Assembly (NCBI GenBank): GCA_036339375.1
Contig: JAYZBC010000007.1
Coordinates: 1-6,348, forward strand
Direction of reading: 5' to 3'
From: JAYZBC01 sp036339375
GTDB taxonomy: Bacteria > Pseudomonadota > Alphaproteobacteria > MPNO01 > UBA2964
DNA length: 6,348 nucleotides
The stretch's first letter is position 1; each line of letters starts with the position of its first letter. The translations under genes were made by a program, and so were the position numbers. Below are positions 1 to 6,348 of the stretch, piece by piece. Below the pieces are notes generated by a model. That model ran no database searches and was not told the origin of the DNA. It saw nothing but the letters and a program-made list of their open reading frames with translations.

Positions 1-1980
1 AAGAAACGATTACGTTATGTAGGAGACCCGGTTGTCGCTATTTTTGCCGAGGATCCTTATGTTGCTGAAGACGCTGCAGAATTAGTATTAGTTAACGCGA
101 AATCGCTGCAGGTAATTACATCTGCTGATGAGGATCCCGGAGAATTTGAAGTTGGAAGGAGCTCGGAAGCCGGTTTGTTAACGCATACCTATGGAAGTGT
201 AGACGACGCCTTCGCCTCTGCAGAAACGGTTGTGGAATTGGATCTTCGGACGGGGCGTCATTCCGGCGTTCCATTGGAAACACGAGGGGCTCTCGGGTTT
301 TACGATCCAATAACAGATATTTTGGAACTGCACGGTGCAGCCAAGGTACCTCATCGCAATCGTGATACGTTGGTTCGTATGCTTGGACGAGACAAAGACA
401 AAATCCATCTGTACGAAGGACACACTGGGGGTGGTTTCGGTATTCGTGGCGAACTTTATCCTGAAGATGTCCTAGTGTTAATTGCGGCCATTCGGCTTGG
501 GAGGCCTGTTAAATGGATAGAAGACAGGCAAGAGCATTTAATGGCAGCAAATCAGGGGCGCAATCAACATCACAAGGTTAAAATTGCAGTCAATAGCGAA
601 GGTATAATACAAGGAATTGAGGACGAGTTTTTTCACGACCAGGGTGGTTATGTGCGGACACACGGAGCTAACGTGCCCAATCGAACGATGTGTATGTTAA
701 CCGGGCCCTACAAAGTACCTAATTATCGAGCGCTGTGTCATTTCCGTTTAACAAACAAAACGCCTGCAGCAACTTACCGGGCTCCTGGGAGATTTGAGAG
801 CACTTTTGTAAGAGAAAGATTACTCGATGCTGTGGCTGTTAAATTAGAGATTGATCGAATTGAAATCCGTCGGCGTAACCTAATTACTTCCGCTGATATG
901 CCTTTTCCTATCGACTTTGATGAGCCCAATATTGAGAATTTGCTTTTGGATACAGGCGATTATCCGGGTTTGCTTGAGAAATCTCTTGAATGGTTGAATT
1001 GGGAACAGTTGGAAAGTGATTTGCAGGGGCGCAGGGACAGTGGTGAACTCGTTGGTTCCGGAATTGGTATGTTTGTGGAAGAAAGCGGCAAGGGGCCTTC
1101 AGATGGGGCACGCATAACCGTCAAAAAAAACGGGGATATTAGCTTGTTAACTGGAGGGGCTTCGCTTGGTCAGGGTTTTGAGACCACAATGGCACAAATT
1201 TGTGCAAATGCATTAGGAGTGGATTACCAAAAAATAAATGTCATACATGGCCAGACCAATTTAATTCCTTATGGTATCGGGGCTCATGCGGCCCGGGCCA
1301 CAGTAATGACCGGAAGTGCGGTAAACGTGACTGCGCTGACTTTACGAAAAAAGGTTTTGGGTATCGCATCCGAAATGCTCCAAACGCCAGTGCAAAAACT
1401 TGATATCATTAAGGGGACAGTTGTTCTTTCAGAAAATCTTGCCGGTCCATCGGTAACATTAGGAGAGATAGCGGAACGGAACAAAGATGGTTTGGCTACA
1501 GAGGACTTCCATAGAACGAACAACACTACCTTTCCTTATGGAATACATTTTGCTGTTGTAAAAGTCGATCCTGATACAGGTCAAATAGATGTGGAAAGAT
1601 TTTTGGTTGCTTACGATGTTGGGCGTGCGGTTAATAAAATGTTACTCGAAGGACAGTTGGTCGGGGGGTGTATTCAGGGTATCGGTGGGGCCCTTTATGA
1701 AGAGTTTGTTTATAGTGAAACTGGAGAACCATTAGCGGTTACTTTTGCTGATTATCTCATGCCAACATTAGATTGCGCACCGCAAGTTGAATGTTTGATA
1801 ACAGAGGATGCTCCCAGTCCTCATAATTTACTTGGCCTAAAAGGGGGTGGAGAAGGTGGTATCAATGGGGTTGGTGCTGCTATTGCCGGTGCCCTTGATC
1901 AGGCGATAGGGATTCCCGGCGCGATTACACAATTACCTGTTACACCTCAGCGGATGAAAGAAATTTTAATTAAAAGATAA
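1..1980 (+). CDS. Molybdopterin-binding large subunit A, xanthine dehydrogenase family (5' truncated)
   Basis: Catalytic large subunit of a molybdenum hydroxylase, which binds a molybdopterin (probably cytosine dinucleotide) cofactor and hydroxylates a carbon using water. The frame is open from base 1 to a TAA stop, giving 659 visible residues. Alignment by eye to large subunit B suggests about 100 N-terminal residues lie outside the window, so the in-frame TTG at 175 is not the real start: residues 6-32, just upstream, already read as the family's a/b-hammerhead (RYVGDPVVAIFAEDP). Visible motifs, numbered from base 1: GGGFGIRGE at 143-151, TYRAPG at 258-263, GQG at 390-392 with Gln399 following, PYGIG with Arg432, and KGGGEGG at 614-620, where Glu618 is the expected catalytic base. 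Unusually, Lys115 in AAKVPH sits where most relatives have the Gln of STQxPH. No CO dehydrogenase Cys loop is present. Substrate unknown; family assignment is firm. Confidence 0.93.
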   Translation, partial: KKRLRYVGDPVVAIFAEDPYVAEDAAELVLVNAKSLQVITSADEDPGEFEVGRSSEAGLLTHTYGSVDDAFASAETVVELDLRTGRHSGVPLETRGALGFYDPITDILELHGAAKVPHRNRDTLVRMLGRDKDKIHLYEGHTGGGFGIRGELYPEDVLVLIAAIRLGRPVKWIEDRQEHLMAANQGRNQHHKVKIAVNSEGIIQGIEDEFFHDQGGYVRTHGANVPNRTMCMLTGPYKVPNYRALCHFRLTNKTPAATYRAPGRFESTFVRERLLDAVAVKLEIDRIEIRRRNLITSADMPFPIDFDEPNIENLLLDTGDYPGLLEKSLEWLNWEQLESDLQGRRDSGELVGSGIGMFVEESGKGPSDGARITVKKNGDISLLTGGASLGQGFETTMAQICANALGVDYQKINVIHGQTNLIPYGIGAHAARATVMTGSAVNVTALTLRKKVLGIASEMLQTPVQKLDIIKGTVVLSENLAGPSVTLGEIAERNKDGLATEDFHRTNNTTFPYGIHFAVVKVDPDTGQIDVERFLVAYDVGRAVNKMLLEGQLVGGCIQGIGGALYEEFVYSETGEPLAVTFADYLMPTLDCAPQVECLITEDAPSPHNLLGLKGGGEGGINGVGAAIAGALDQAIGIPGAITQLPVTPQRMKEILIKR

Positions 1981-1986
1981 GTCGAT

Positions 1987-1993
1987 AGGAAAG
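1987..1993 (+). promoter_or_regulatory. Shine-Dalgarno of the decarboxylase-like gene
   Basis: AGGAAAG lies six bases before the ATG at 2000, inside the 19-base gap after large subunit A. It supports that ATG as the start, and the short gap implies cotranscription with the upstream gene. Confidence 0.7.
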
Positions 1994-1999
1994 AAAGCA

Positions 2000-2989
2000 A
2001 TGTCCCAAGAACTCGAGTTAACTGTTGCTATGGGTGACTATGAAATTGTCCGTGCGTTAAAGGAAGGGATAGTTAAGCCCGACGGAATTAAACTCAACAT
2101 TTTAACTAAGATAGATTCAAGCACCCGGCATTGGCGTTTTCTGAGGAACGAGGATTTTGATATCGCCGAATGTTCGTGTTCATCCTACCTTGTAGCCCGA
2201 GATCAGGGAATGCCTTTTGAGGGCATACCTGTTTTTCTTCATCGTCGATTTCGTCACGGCTTTATGTACATAAATACCGGCAAGGGAATCAAAAGTCCTA
2301 AGGACTTGATTGGCTGCAAAATGGGTGTCAAACAATTTCAATCAAGTGCCCAACTTTGGATGCGGGGTATACTGGAACATGAATATGGCGTGCCACATCG
2401 GTCAATCGAATGGTACTCGGAACTCGATGAAAGTATAGAATTTGAACCTCCGAAAGATTTGAAACTCACTCGTTTGCCGAATGATAAGTTTGTTGAAACA
2501 ATGCTTGCTGACGGAGAGCTGGACGCTTTGTTACACCCTGACCTGATCAAGCCTTTGATCGATAGGGATCCACGAGTGGGCAGATTGTTTCCAAATTTTA
2601 AGGAAGAAGAAATTGCTTTTTTTAAGAAAACCCAAATTTTCCCAATTATGCACGTACTCGGGATTAAACGGGAAATTGTAAAAAAATACCCTTGGGTGCC
2701 AATAAATCTTTTTCATGCTTTTAACGAATCCAAATCGATTGCTATGAAACGAATGGTAAATCCACGGATAGTGCCGCTTGCTTGGTATCGTGAAGCTTGG
2801 GAAGAACAGGAAGACATCATGGGAATTGACCCTTGGGAATATGGTATGACGCTTAACAACGAAAATCAGTTGAAAAAGTTGGTTGCATACTCCCACGAGC
2901 AGGGAATGATTGGGCGCCAAATGCCTTTAGAAGAATTGTTTTTAGATATGTCCCAAGGGCGGAAAAGGGGCCAGATATTCCGTGTTTGA
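2000..2989 (+). CDS. 4,5-dihydroxyphthalate decarboxylase-like protein (periplasmic-binding-protein fold)
   Basis: A 329-residue protein resembling the family annotated as 4,5-dihydroxyphthalate decarboxylase (Pht5-like), which shares the type 2 periplasmic-binding-protein fold with ABC-transporter solute receptors. Family-like blocks are GDY at 12-14, EDFDIAECSCSSYL at 51-64, IPVFLHRRFRHGFMYIN at 76-92, GVKQFQSSAQLWMRGIL at 109-125, FPIMHVLGIKREIVKKYPWV at 214-233 and YSHEQGM at 297-303. Length is normal for the family. The N-terminus begins directly with a beta strand (ELELTVAMGDY) and has no signal peptide or lipobox, which argues for a cytoplasmic enzyme rather than a transporter receptor. 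It lies 19 bases after large subunit A. In phthalate degradation the family removes a carboxylate from a dihydroxylated ring; here the neighbours are hydroxylases, so a hydroxylated aromatic or heteroaromatic acid is a plausible substrate. That exact reaction is not proven: many family members are uncharacterised, and a soluble ligand-binding role remains possible. Confidence 0.82.
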   Translation: MSQELELTVAMGDYEIVRALKEGIVKPDGIKLNILTKIDSSTRHWRFLRNEDFDIAECSCSSYLVARDQGMPFEGIPVFLHRRFRHGFMYINTGKGIKSPKDLIGCKMGVKQFQSSAQLWMRGILEHEYGVPHRSIEWYSELDESIEFEPPKDLKLTRLPNDKFVETMLADGELDALLHPDLIKPLIDRDPRVGRLFPNFKEEEIAFFKKTQIFPIMHVLGIKREIVKKYPWVPINLFHAFNESKSIAMKRMVNPRIVPLAWYREAWEEQEDIMGIDPWEYGMTLNNENQLKKLVAYSHEQGMIGRQMPLEELFLDMSQGRKRGQIFRV

Positions 2990-3017
2990 AAAAGGTTTAA
3001 TTTTTACAATTTTTGGG

Positions 3018-3034
3018 GTGGTTTTCAAAGCCAC
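3018..3034 (+). other. Small intergenic hairpin
   Basis: The RNA GUGGUUU-UCA-AAGCCAC can form a seven-base-pair stem (one G-U pair) with a three-base loop. It is not followed by a U tract on either strand, so it is not a canonical intrinsic terminator. It could modulate mRNA stability between the two halves of the cluster, or be chance. Confidence 0.35.
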
Positions 3035-3075
3035 AATGAGCCATGATTATTTTCGACCTAACAATAGAGTCTAAA

Positions 3076-3083
3076 AAGGGGGA
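3076..3083 (+). promoter_or_regulatory. Shine-Dalgarno of the FAD subunit
   Basis: AAGGGGGA lies 11 bases before the ATG at 3095. The spacing is slightly long and the core is GGGGG rather than GGAGG, but it is the only purine-rich site near this start. Confidence 0.55.
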
Positions 3084-3094
3084 AATCCGTAAAA

Positions 3095-3964
3095 ATGGAT
3101 GATTTGCGTTATGAAGCTCCGGACTCCGTGGACGCCGCTGTTTCACTGCTTGCAAAAGCGGGAGGAAATGGAAAGGTATTGGCCGGGGGTACAGATGTTT
3201 TGGTACAACTTCACGCTGATTTGATTGAGCCTGAAGTCATTGTTGATATTAAAAATATCCGGGAAACGCTGGAGATTACTGAATCGAACGGGTCTTATAC
3301 TATAGGGGCAGCAGTTCCAGGGATGGAATTGATGGATCACGAAGGATTTTCTTCAACTTGGCCTGGAGTCATAGAAGGTGTTGCACTCATTGGCTCAATG
3401 CAAATTAAGGGGCGTGCTAGCGTTGGCGGAAATTTATGTAATGCCTCACCTGCAGCAGACAGTGTGCCGGCAATCATTGCCGCGGACGCAATATGTAATG
3501 TAATGGGTCCAGGCGGCCTGCGCCAAGTGGATGCTGAAGACATTGTTGTTGCACCCGGCAAGACCTCGCTTGGTGATGGCGAATTTATAGTTTCATTTAC
3601 GTTTCCGAAACGGCCATCCCACTCAGGGGATGCGTATTTACGGCTTACCCCACGGACTGAAATGGATATAGCCGTTGTCGGCGCTGGCGTTAGTCTAACT
3701 CTGGATGATAGTGGAATTTGTAGTTCAGCTCGGGTTGTGTTGGGTGCGGTAGCCCCAACTTTTTTGCTGGTTGCTGCAGCAGCAGAAGCCATTATCGGAA
3801 CACCAGTGGATAAAGCTGCTTTAACCAAAATGGGAGAAGCATGCAGTGCTGCTTGTAATCCAATTTCGGATAAACGTGGGACTAAAGAATATAGGATCAA
3901 AACTGCCGGCGTCATTGCGTGCCGCACGGCTGAAAATGCACTAAAAAGGGCGAGAGAAAACTGA
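3095..3964 (+). CDS. FAD-binding medium subunit of a molybdenum hydroxylase (CoxM/XdhB type)
   Basis: The medium subunit carries FAD and passes electrons from the iron-sulfur subunit to the external acceptor. The 289-residue length is typical. The N-terminal FAD-binding domain shows LAGGTDVLVQL at 29-39 (the pyrophosphate-binding AGG motif), TIGAAVP at 69-75 and the highly conserved SVGGNLCNASPAADSVP at 109-125. The C-terminal CO-dehydrogenase flavoprotein domain covers roughly residues 180-285, with RLTPRTEMDIAVVGAG and then a typical KRGTKEYRIKTAGVIA segment near 260-275. Its TGA stop overlaps the ATG of the iron-sulfur gene by one base (TGATG), indicating translational coupling and equimolar production. 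The protein is intact and cytoplasmic. The family is certain; the gene symbol is left blank because the substrate is unknown. Confidence 0.95.
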   Translation: MDDLRYEAPDSVDAAVSLLAKAGGNGKVLAGGTDVLVQLHADLIEPEVIVDIKNIRETLEITESNGSYTIGAAVPGMELMDHEGFSSTWPGVIEGVALIGSMQIKGRASVGGNLCNASPAADSVPAIIAADAICNVMGPGGLRQVDAEDIVVAPGKTSLGDGEFIVSFTFPKRPSHSGDAYLRLTPRTEMDIAVVGAGVSLTLDDSGICSSARVVLGAVAPTFLLVAAAAEAIIGTPVDKAALTKMGEACSAACNPISDKRGTKEYRIKTAGVIACRTAENALKRAREN

Positions 3965-4446
3965 TGGCAAAAAAAGCTCATATAACGACGACAGTCAACG
4001 GAGACGAATACGAGTTTCTCTGTGACCCTAGCCAAACTCTAGTTGACGTTTTACGGAATGAACTGGAACTCACAGGTACCAAGGAGGGTTGTTCAACTGG
4101 AGACTGCGGTGCATGCAGTGTCACCATCAATGGTGACCTTGTTTGCTCCTGTTTGGTCTTGGGAGTAGAGGTTGATGGTAAGAAAATAGAAACCATTGAA
4201 GGGATGGCTGGCCCGGAAGATGATTTACACCCGCTGCAGCAAAAATTCTTAGAAATAAATGGTTTACAATGTGGAATTTGCACTCCAGGTATTCTGGTAG
4301 CGGCAAAATCACTTCTTGAGAGAAATACTAACCCTACGGAGACCGAAATTCGTTATTGGCTTGCTGGTAACCTTTGTCGATGTACAGGTTATGACAAAAT
4401 TATTCGTTCAGTACAGGCTGCGGCCAAAGAAATGAGAGAGGGCTAA
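3964..4446 (+). CDS. [2Fe-2S] small subunit of a molybdenum hydroxylase (CoxS/XdhC-type iron-sulfur subunit)
   Basis: The small subunit carries two [2Fe-2S] clusters linking the Mo site to FAD. Both cluster sets are complete. The N-terminal plant-ferredoxin-type domain supplies Cys43, Cys48, Cys51 and Cys63 (GCSTGDCGAC, then SC). The C-terminal all-helical domain supplies Cys103 and Cys106 (QCGICTPG) and Cys138 and Cys140 (NLCRCTGY). Gln102 before Cys103 is the usual residue at the Mo-proximal cluster. The 160-residue length is normal and there is no Tat or other signal, consistent with a cytoplasmic enzyme. The start overlaps the FAD-subunit stop, with a GAGAG purine stretch at 3952-3956 as ribosome binding site. 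The next gene starts two bases after the stop, so M, S and L are surely one operon. Confidence 0.96.
   Translation: MAKKAHITTTVNGDEYEFLCDPSQTLVDVLRNELELTGTKEGCSTGDCGACSVTINGDLVCSCLVLGVEVDGKKIETIEGMAGPEDDLHPLQQKFLEINGLQCGICTPGILVAAKSLLERNTNPTETEIRYWLAGNLCRCTGYDKIIRSVQAAAKEMREG
4434..4442 (+). promoter_or_regulatory. Shine-Dalgarno of large subunit B
   Basis: GAGAGAGGG overlaps the last codons of the iron-sulfur subunit and ends six bases before the ATG at 4449. It fixes that start and shows translational coupling. Confidence 0.7.
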
Positions 4447-4448
4447 TT

Positions 4449-6348
4449 ATGGCGACTATTTTAGAAGAGAGTGGATTTGATGCGACTGCGGATCTTAAAG
4501 TTGTTGGTACCAATCCTATCAAACATGATGGACTTGATAAAGTAACGGGTCGAGCAAAATTTGGAGCTGATGCCTTTTTGCCCGGGATGTTGATTGGCAA
4601 GATCCTCCGTAGTCCCCATGCACATGCTAACATCAAGTCAATTGATACCGCTAAGGCAGAGGCCCTTCCTGGCGTCAAGGCGGTGATAACGAGTGCTGAC
4701 TTTCCTGAGAAGGCTCAGGGTACAGGTCCAGGGGATATGTCCCGAAATGCCATGGCACGTGAAAAAGCACTTTACGACGGGCATCCTGTTGCCGCTGTTG
4801 CTGCAACCAGTGAAAATATTGCTAAACAAGCTCTTAAACTAATTGAAGTTGAATACGAAGTTCTTCCCCATGTAATTGACCCTGTTGAAGCGATGAAAGA
4901 CGGCGCACCTATACTTCATGATTATTTGCGTACGAAAGGTATGGAAGGTGTTGAGGATAAGCCAACAAACATTACAGAACGCATGGTTACAGAATCAGGT
5001 GACGTGAAAACAGGTTTTGAGGAAGCTGATGAAATTATTGATAAGGAATTTGACAGCAAACCCATGCATCAGGGTTATATAGAACCTCAGGCAACTATTG
5101 TTGATTACTCTGAAGACGGCCAAGTGGAGATTTGGTGTTGCACTCAGGCACCCTTCGTTTATCGGGATCGTCTTTCCGCTGTTCTCGATATTGATTGCAA
5201 CAAGATTAACGTTCAGCAATCTGAACTCGGTGGCGGTTTTGGCGGAAAAACTGGTTTTTATGGGGAACCCTTGGCTACCCTATTGTCCAAAAAGTCTTCC
5301 CGCCCGGTAAAAATTACTTTGACACGAGGCGAAGTCTTTCGCGGTACAGGTCCTGTATCTGGCACCAGTTCTAAAATTAAGATGGGGTGTACGAAGGAAG
5401 GAAAAATTACGGCGGCACAGGCCGAATTGGTTTTTCAGACCGGCCCCTACACAGGATCGATGTATTTTAATGCCCCGAACGCAATGTTTACGCGTTATGC
5501 TTTAGAAAATGTTCACGTGGTATCCTATGAGGTCGTGTCTAATCGACCCAAAGTAAATGCTTTTCGTGCACCCTGTGTTCCACAAATTGTATTTGGGGTA
5601 GAGGGTATCATTGATGATTTGGCCCGTAAAATTGGAATGGACCCCATTGAATTTCGACTTAAGAATGCGGCAAAAGAGGGCCATACAACTATTTATGGTG
5701 ATACCTGGGGGCCTGTGGGTTTTGTAGAAACTTTGGAGGCTGCCAAAAAATGTGACCATTATTTAGCACCCGTAAAGCCGGGTGAAGGCAGAGGACTAGC
5801 TGCTGGATTTTGGTTTAATCGGGGAGGCGAAACCGCGGCATCACTTAACTTGGCTCCTGATGGAACCGTAACGATTGCTGTTGGCACTGCTGATGTTGCA
5901 GGATCTCGTATATCCATAAGCATGATGGCGGCTGAAGAACTTGGTATTCCCGTAGACCAAGTTCGTGTCAAAATGGCTGATACCAATTCTCTTGGATTTA
6001 ATCGCGTAACCGCCGGCAGCCGAACCACTTACTCCGTCGGGATGGTCATTGTTGATTCTGCGCGTAAATGTATTGCCGAACTCCGGCGCAGAGCAGCTGG
6101 TATTTGGGATGTCCCTGAGGATGGTGTTGTTTTCGAAGAAGGAAAATGCCGTCCAGCGAGTTCTAACGTTGGTGAATTTGAACCGTTATCGATTTCTGAT
6201 TTGTGCCAACAAACAACGATGAGCGATGGTCCCATTTGCGGGCATTCTGAAATGAATGTGACAGGTGCGGGACCGGGTTTTGGTGTTCATATTGTTGACG
6301 TAAAAGTTGATGATAAAACGGGACGGGTAGATGTTACACGGTACACCG
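4449..6348 (+). CDS. Molybdopterin-binding large subunit B, xanthine dehydrogenase family (3' truncated)
   Basis: Catalytic large subunit paired with the FAD and iron-sulfur genes directly upstream. The frame is open from ATG 4449 to the window edge, giving 633 residues; relatives run to about 750-800, so the C-terminal part with the catalytic Glu is not visible. The N-terminus is typical (VGTNPIKHDGLDKVTGRAKF at 18-37), followed by the hammerhead domain, with LRSPHAHANI at 53-62 and LYDGHPVAAVAA at 108-119. Mo-site motifs are CTQAP at 231-235 (Gln233, the usual apical-oxo contact), GGGFGGK at 261-267, AFRAPC at 371-376, and TAGSRTT at 521-527. The usual GQG motif is absent: residues 479-494 read GTADVAGSRISISMMA. 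Cys376 replaces the Gly of RAPG and is not in the position of the CO dehydrogenase Cys, which directly follows the Arg of AYRCSFR. It is therefore not form I CO dehydrogenase. Substrate unknown. Confidence 0.94.
   Translation, partial: MATILEESGFDATADLKVVGTNPIKHDGLDKVTGRAKFGADAFLPGMLIGKILRSPHAHANIKSIDTAKAEALPGVKAVITSADFPEKAQGTGPGDMSRNAMAREKALYDGHPVAAVAATSENIAKQALKLIEVEYEVLPHVIDPVEAMKDGAPILHDYLRTKGMEGVEDKPTNITERMVTESGDVKTGFEEADEIIDKEFDSKPMHQGYIEPQATIVDYSEDGQVEIWCCTQAPFVYRDRLSAVLDIDCNKINVQQSELGGGFGGKTGFYGEPLATLLSKKSSRPVKITLTRGEVFRGTGPVSGTSSKIKMGCTKEGKITAAQAELVFQTGPYTGSMYFNAPNAMFTRYALENVHVVSYEVVSNRPKVNAFRAPCVPQIVFGVEGIIDDLARKIGMDPIEFRLKNAAKEGHTTIYGDTWGPVGFVETLEAAKKCDHYLAPVKPGEGRGLAAGFWFNRGGETAASLNLAPDGTVTIAVGTADVAGSRISISMMAAEELGIPVDQVRVKMADTNSLGFNRVTAGSRTTYSVGMVIVDSARKCIAELRRRAAGIWDVPEDGVVFEEGKCRPASSNVGEFEPLSISDLCQQTTMSDGPICGHSEMNVTGAGPGFGVHIVDVKVDDKTGRVDVTRYT

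Larger units (their letters stand above)
2990..3094 (+). other. Intergenic spacer between decarboxylase-like gene and M-S-L trio
   Basis: This 105-base, A/T-rich gap is the only sizeable non-coding stretch in the window. It holds runs of T (3001-3005, 3010-3014), a small hairpin at 3018-3034 and the ribosome binding site of the FAD subunit. I see no convincing paired -35/-10 promoter: TACAAT at 3005-3010 has no good -35 partner. I also see no hairpin followed by a T tract. It could hold a promoter or processing site that splits the cluster into two transcription units, but the sequence alone does not show this. Confidence 0.6.

Noticed and set aside
175..177. TTG as the start codon of large subunit A
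   Set aside because: The frame is open to base 1 and the upstream residues are recognisable family sequence (RYVGDPVVAIFAEDP), so the gene begins before the window.
1290..1299. Perfect ten-base palindrome GGCCCGGGCC
   Set aside because: It falls within coding sequence for the conserved region around Arg432 of large subunit A and has no sign of function as a site.
2000..2989. ABC-transporter substrate-binding protein
   Set aside because: The fold is related, but there is no signal peptide or lipobox and no permease or ATPase gene nearby, and the motifs fit the decarboxylase-like family better.
3005..3010. TACAAT as a -10 promoter element
   Set aside because: No reasonable -35 hexamer lies 16-18 bases upstream, and such matches are common in A/T-rich spacers.
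3036..3074. 12-residue open frame (MSHDYFRPNNRV) before the FAD subunit
   Set aside because: It has no well-placed ribosome binding site and no regulatory codon run, and is out of frame with the FAD gene. Its faint likeness to FAD-subunit N-termini is probably chance.
3337..4035. 232-residue open frame on the minus strand
   Set aside because: It lies antisense over the FAD subunit gene, shows no recognisable domain and is explained as a shadow of that gene's codon use.
1..6348. Aerobic carbon monoxide dehydrogenase (coxMSL) operon
   Set aside because: Gene content is similar, but neither large subunit has the AYRCSFR loop that defines form I CO dehydrogenase.

Overview
The window is a compact, all-plus-strand gene cluster for molybdenum hydroxylases of the xanthine dehydrogenase / aerobic CO dehydrogenase (CoxMSL-type) superfamily. 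A 4,5-dihydroxyphthalate-decarboxylase-like gene lies inside it. Both ends cut through large-subunit genes, so the cluster continues in both directions. Gene order is large subunit A (5' truncated), decarboxylase-like protein, FAD subunit, [2Fe-2S] subunit, large subunit B (3' truncated).

Layout: 1-1980 encodes the C-terminal ~659 residues of large subunit A. After 19 bases with a good Shine-Dalgarno, 2000-2989 encodes a 329-residue protein of the Pht5-like, periplasmic-binding-protein-fold family, without a signal peptide. A 105-base gap (2990-3094) with a small hairpin and no convincing promoter or terminator separates it from a tightly coupled trio: FAD subunit (3095-3964), iron-sulfur subunit (3964-4446, overlapping by one base) and large subunit B (4449 to the window end, two bases after the preceding stop). 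The trio is a textbook M-S-L operon and should give a complete heterohexameric (LMS)2 hydroxylase. Large subunit A must either borrow the same M and S subunits or have its own partners upstream, outside the window.

The two large subunits are clearly different subfamilies. A has Lys where the Gln near the Mo centre is normally found and reads GGGFGIRGE in the glycine-rich motif. B keeps the TQ and GGGFGGK motifs but has AFRAPC in the active-site loop and lacks the GQG motif. Neither has the AYRCSFR loop of genuine (form I) CO dehydrogenase, so neither should be called coxL. The likely role is hydroxylation of an aromatic, N-heterocyclic or similar carbon acid, with the decarboxylase-like protein perhaps acting on a carboxylated intermediate. 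The substrate cannot be read from the sequence.

The organism is a bacterium with Shine-Dalgarno-led genes and moderate base composition with many A/T-ending codons. Phylum cannot be assigned from this window. There are no RNA genes, mobile elements, CRISPR arrays or long repeats. This is a catabolic accessory cluster rather than a defence or mobile system.
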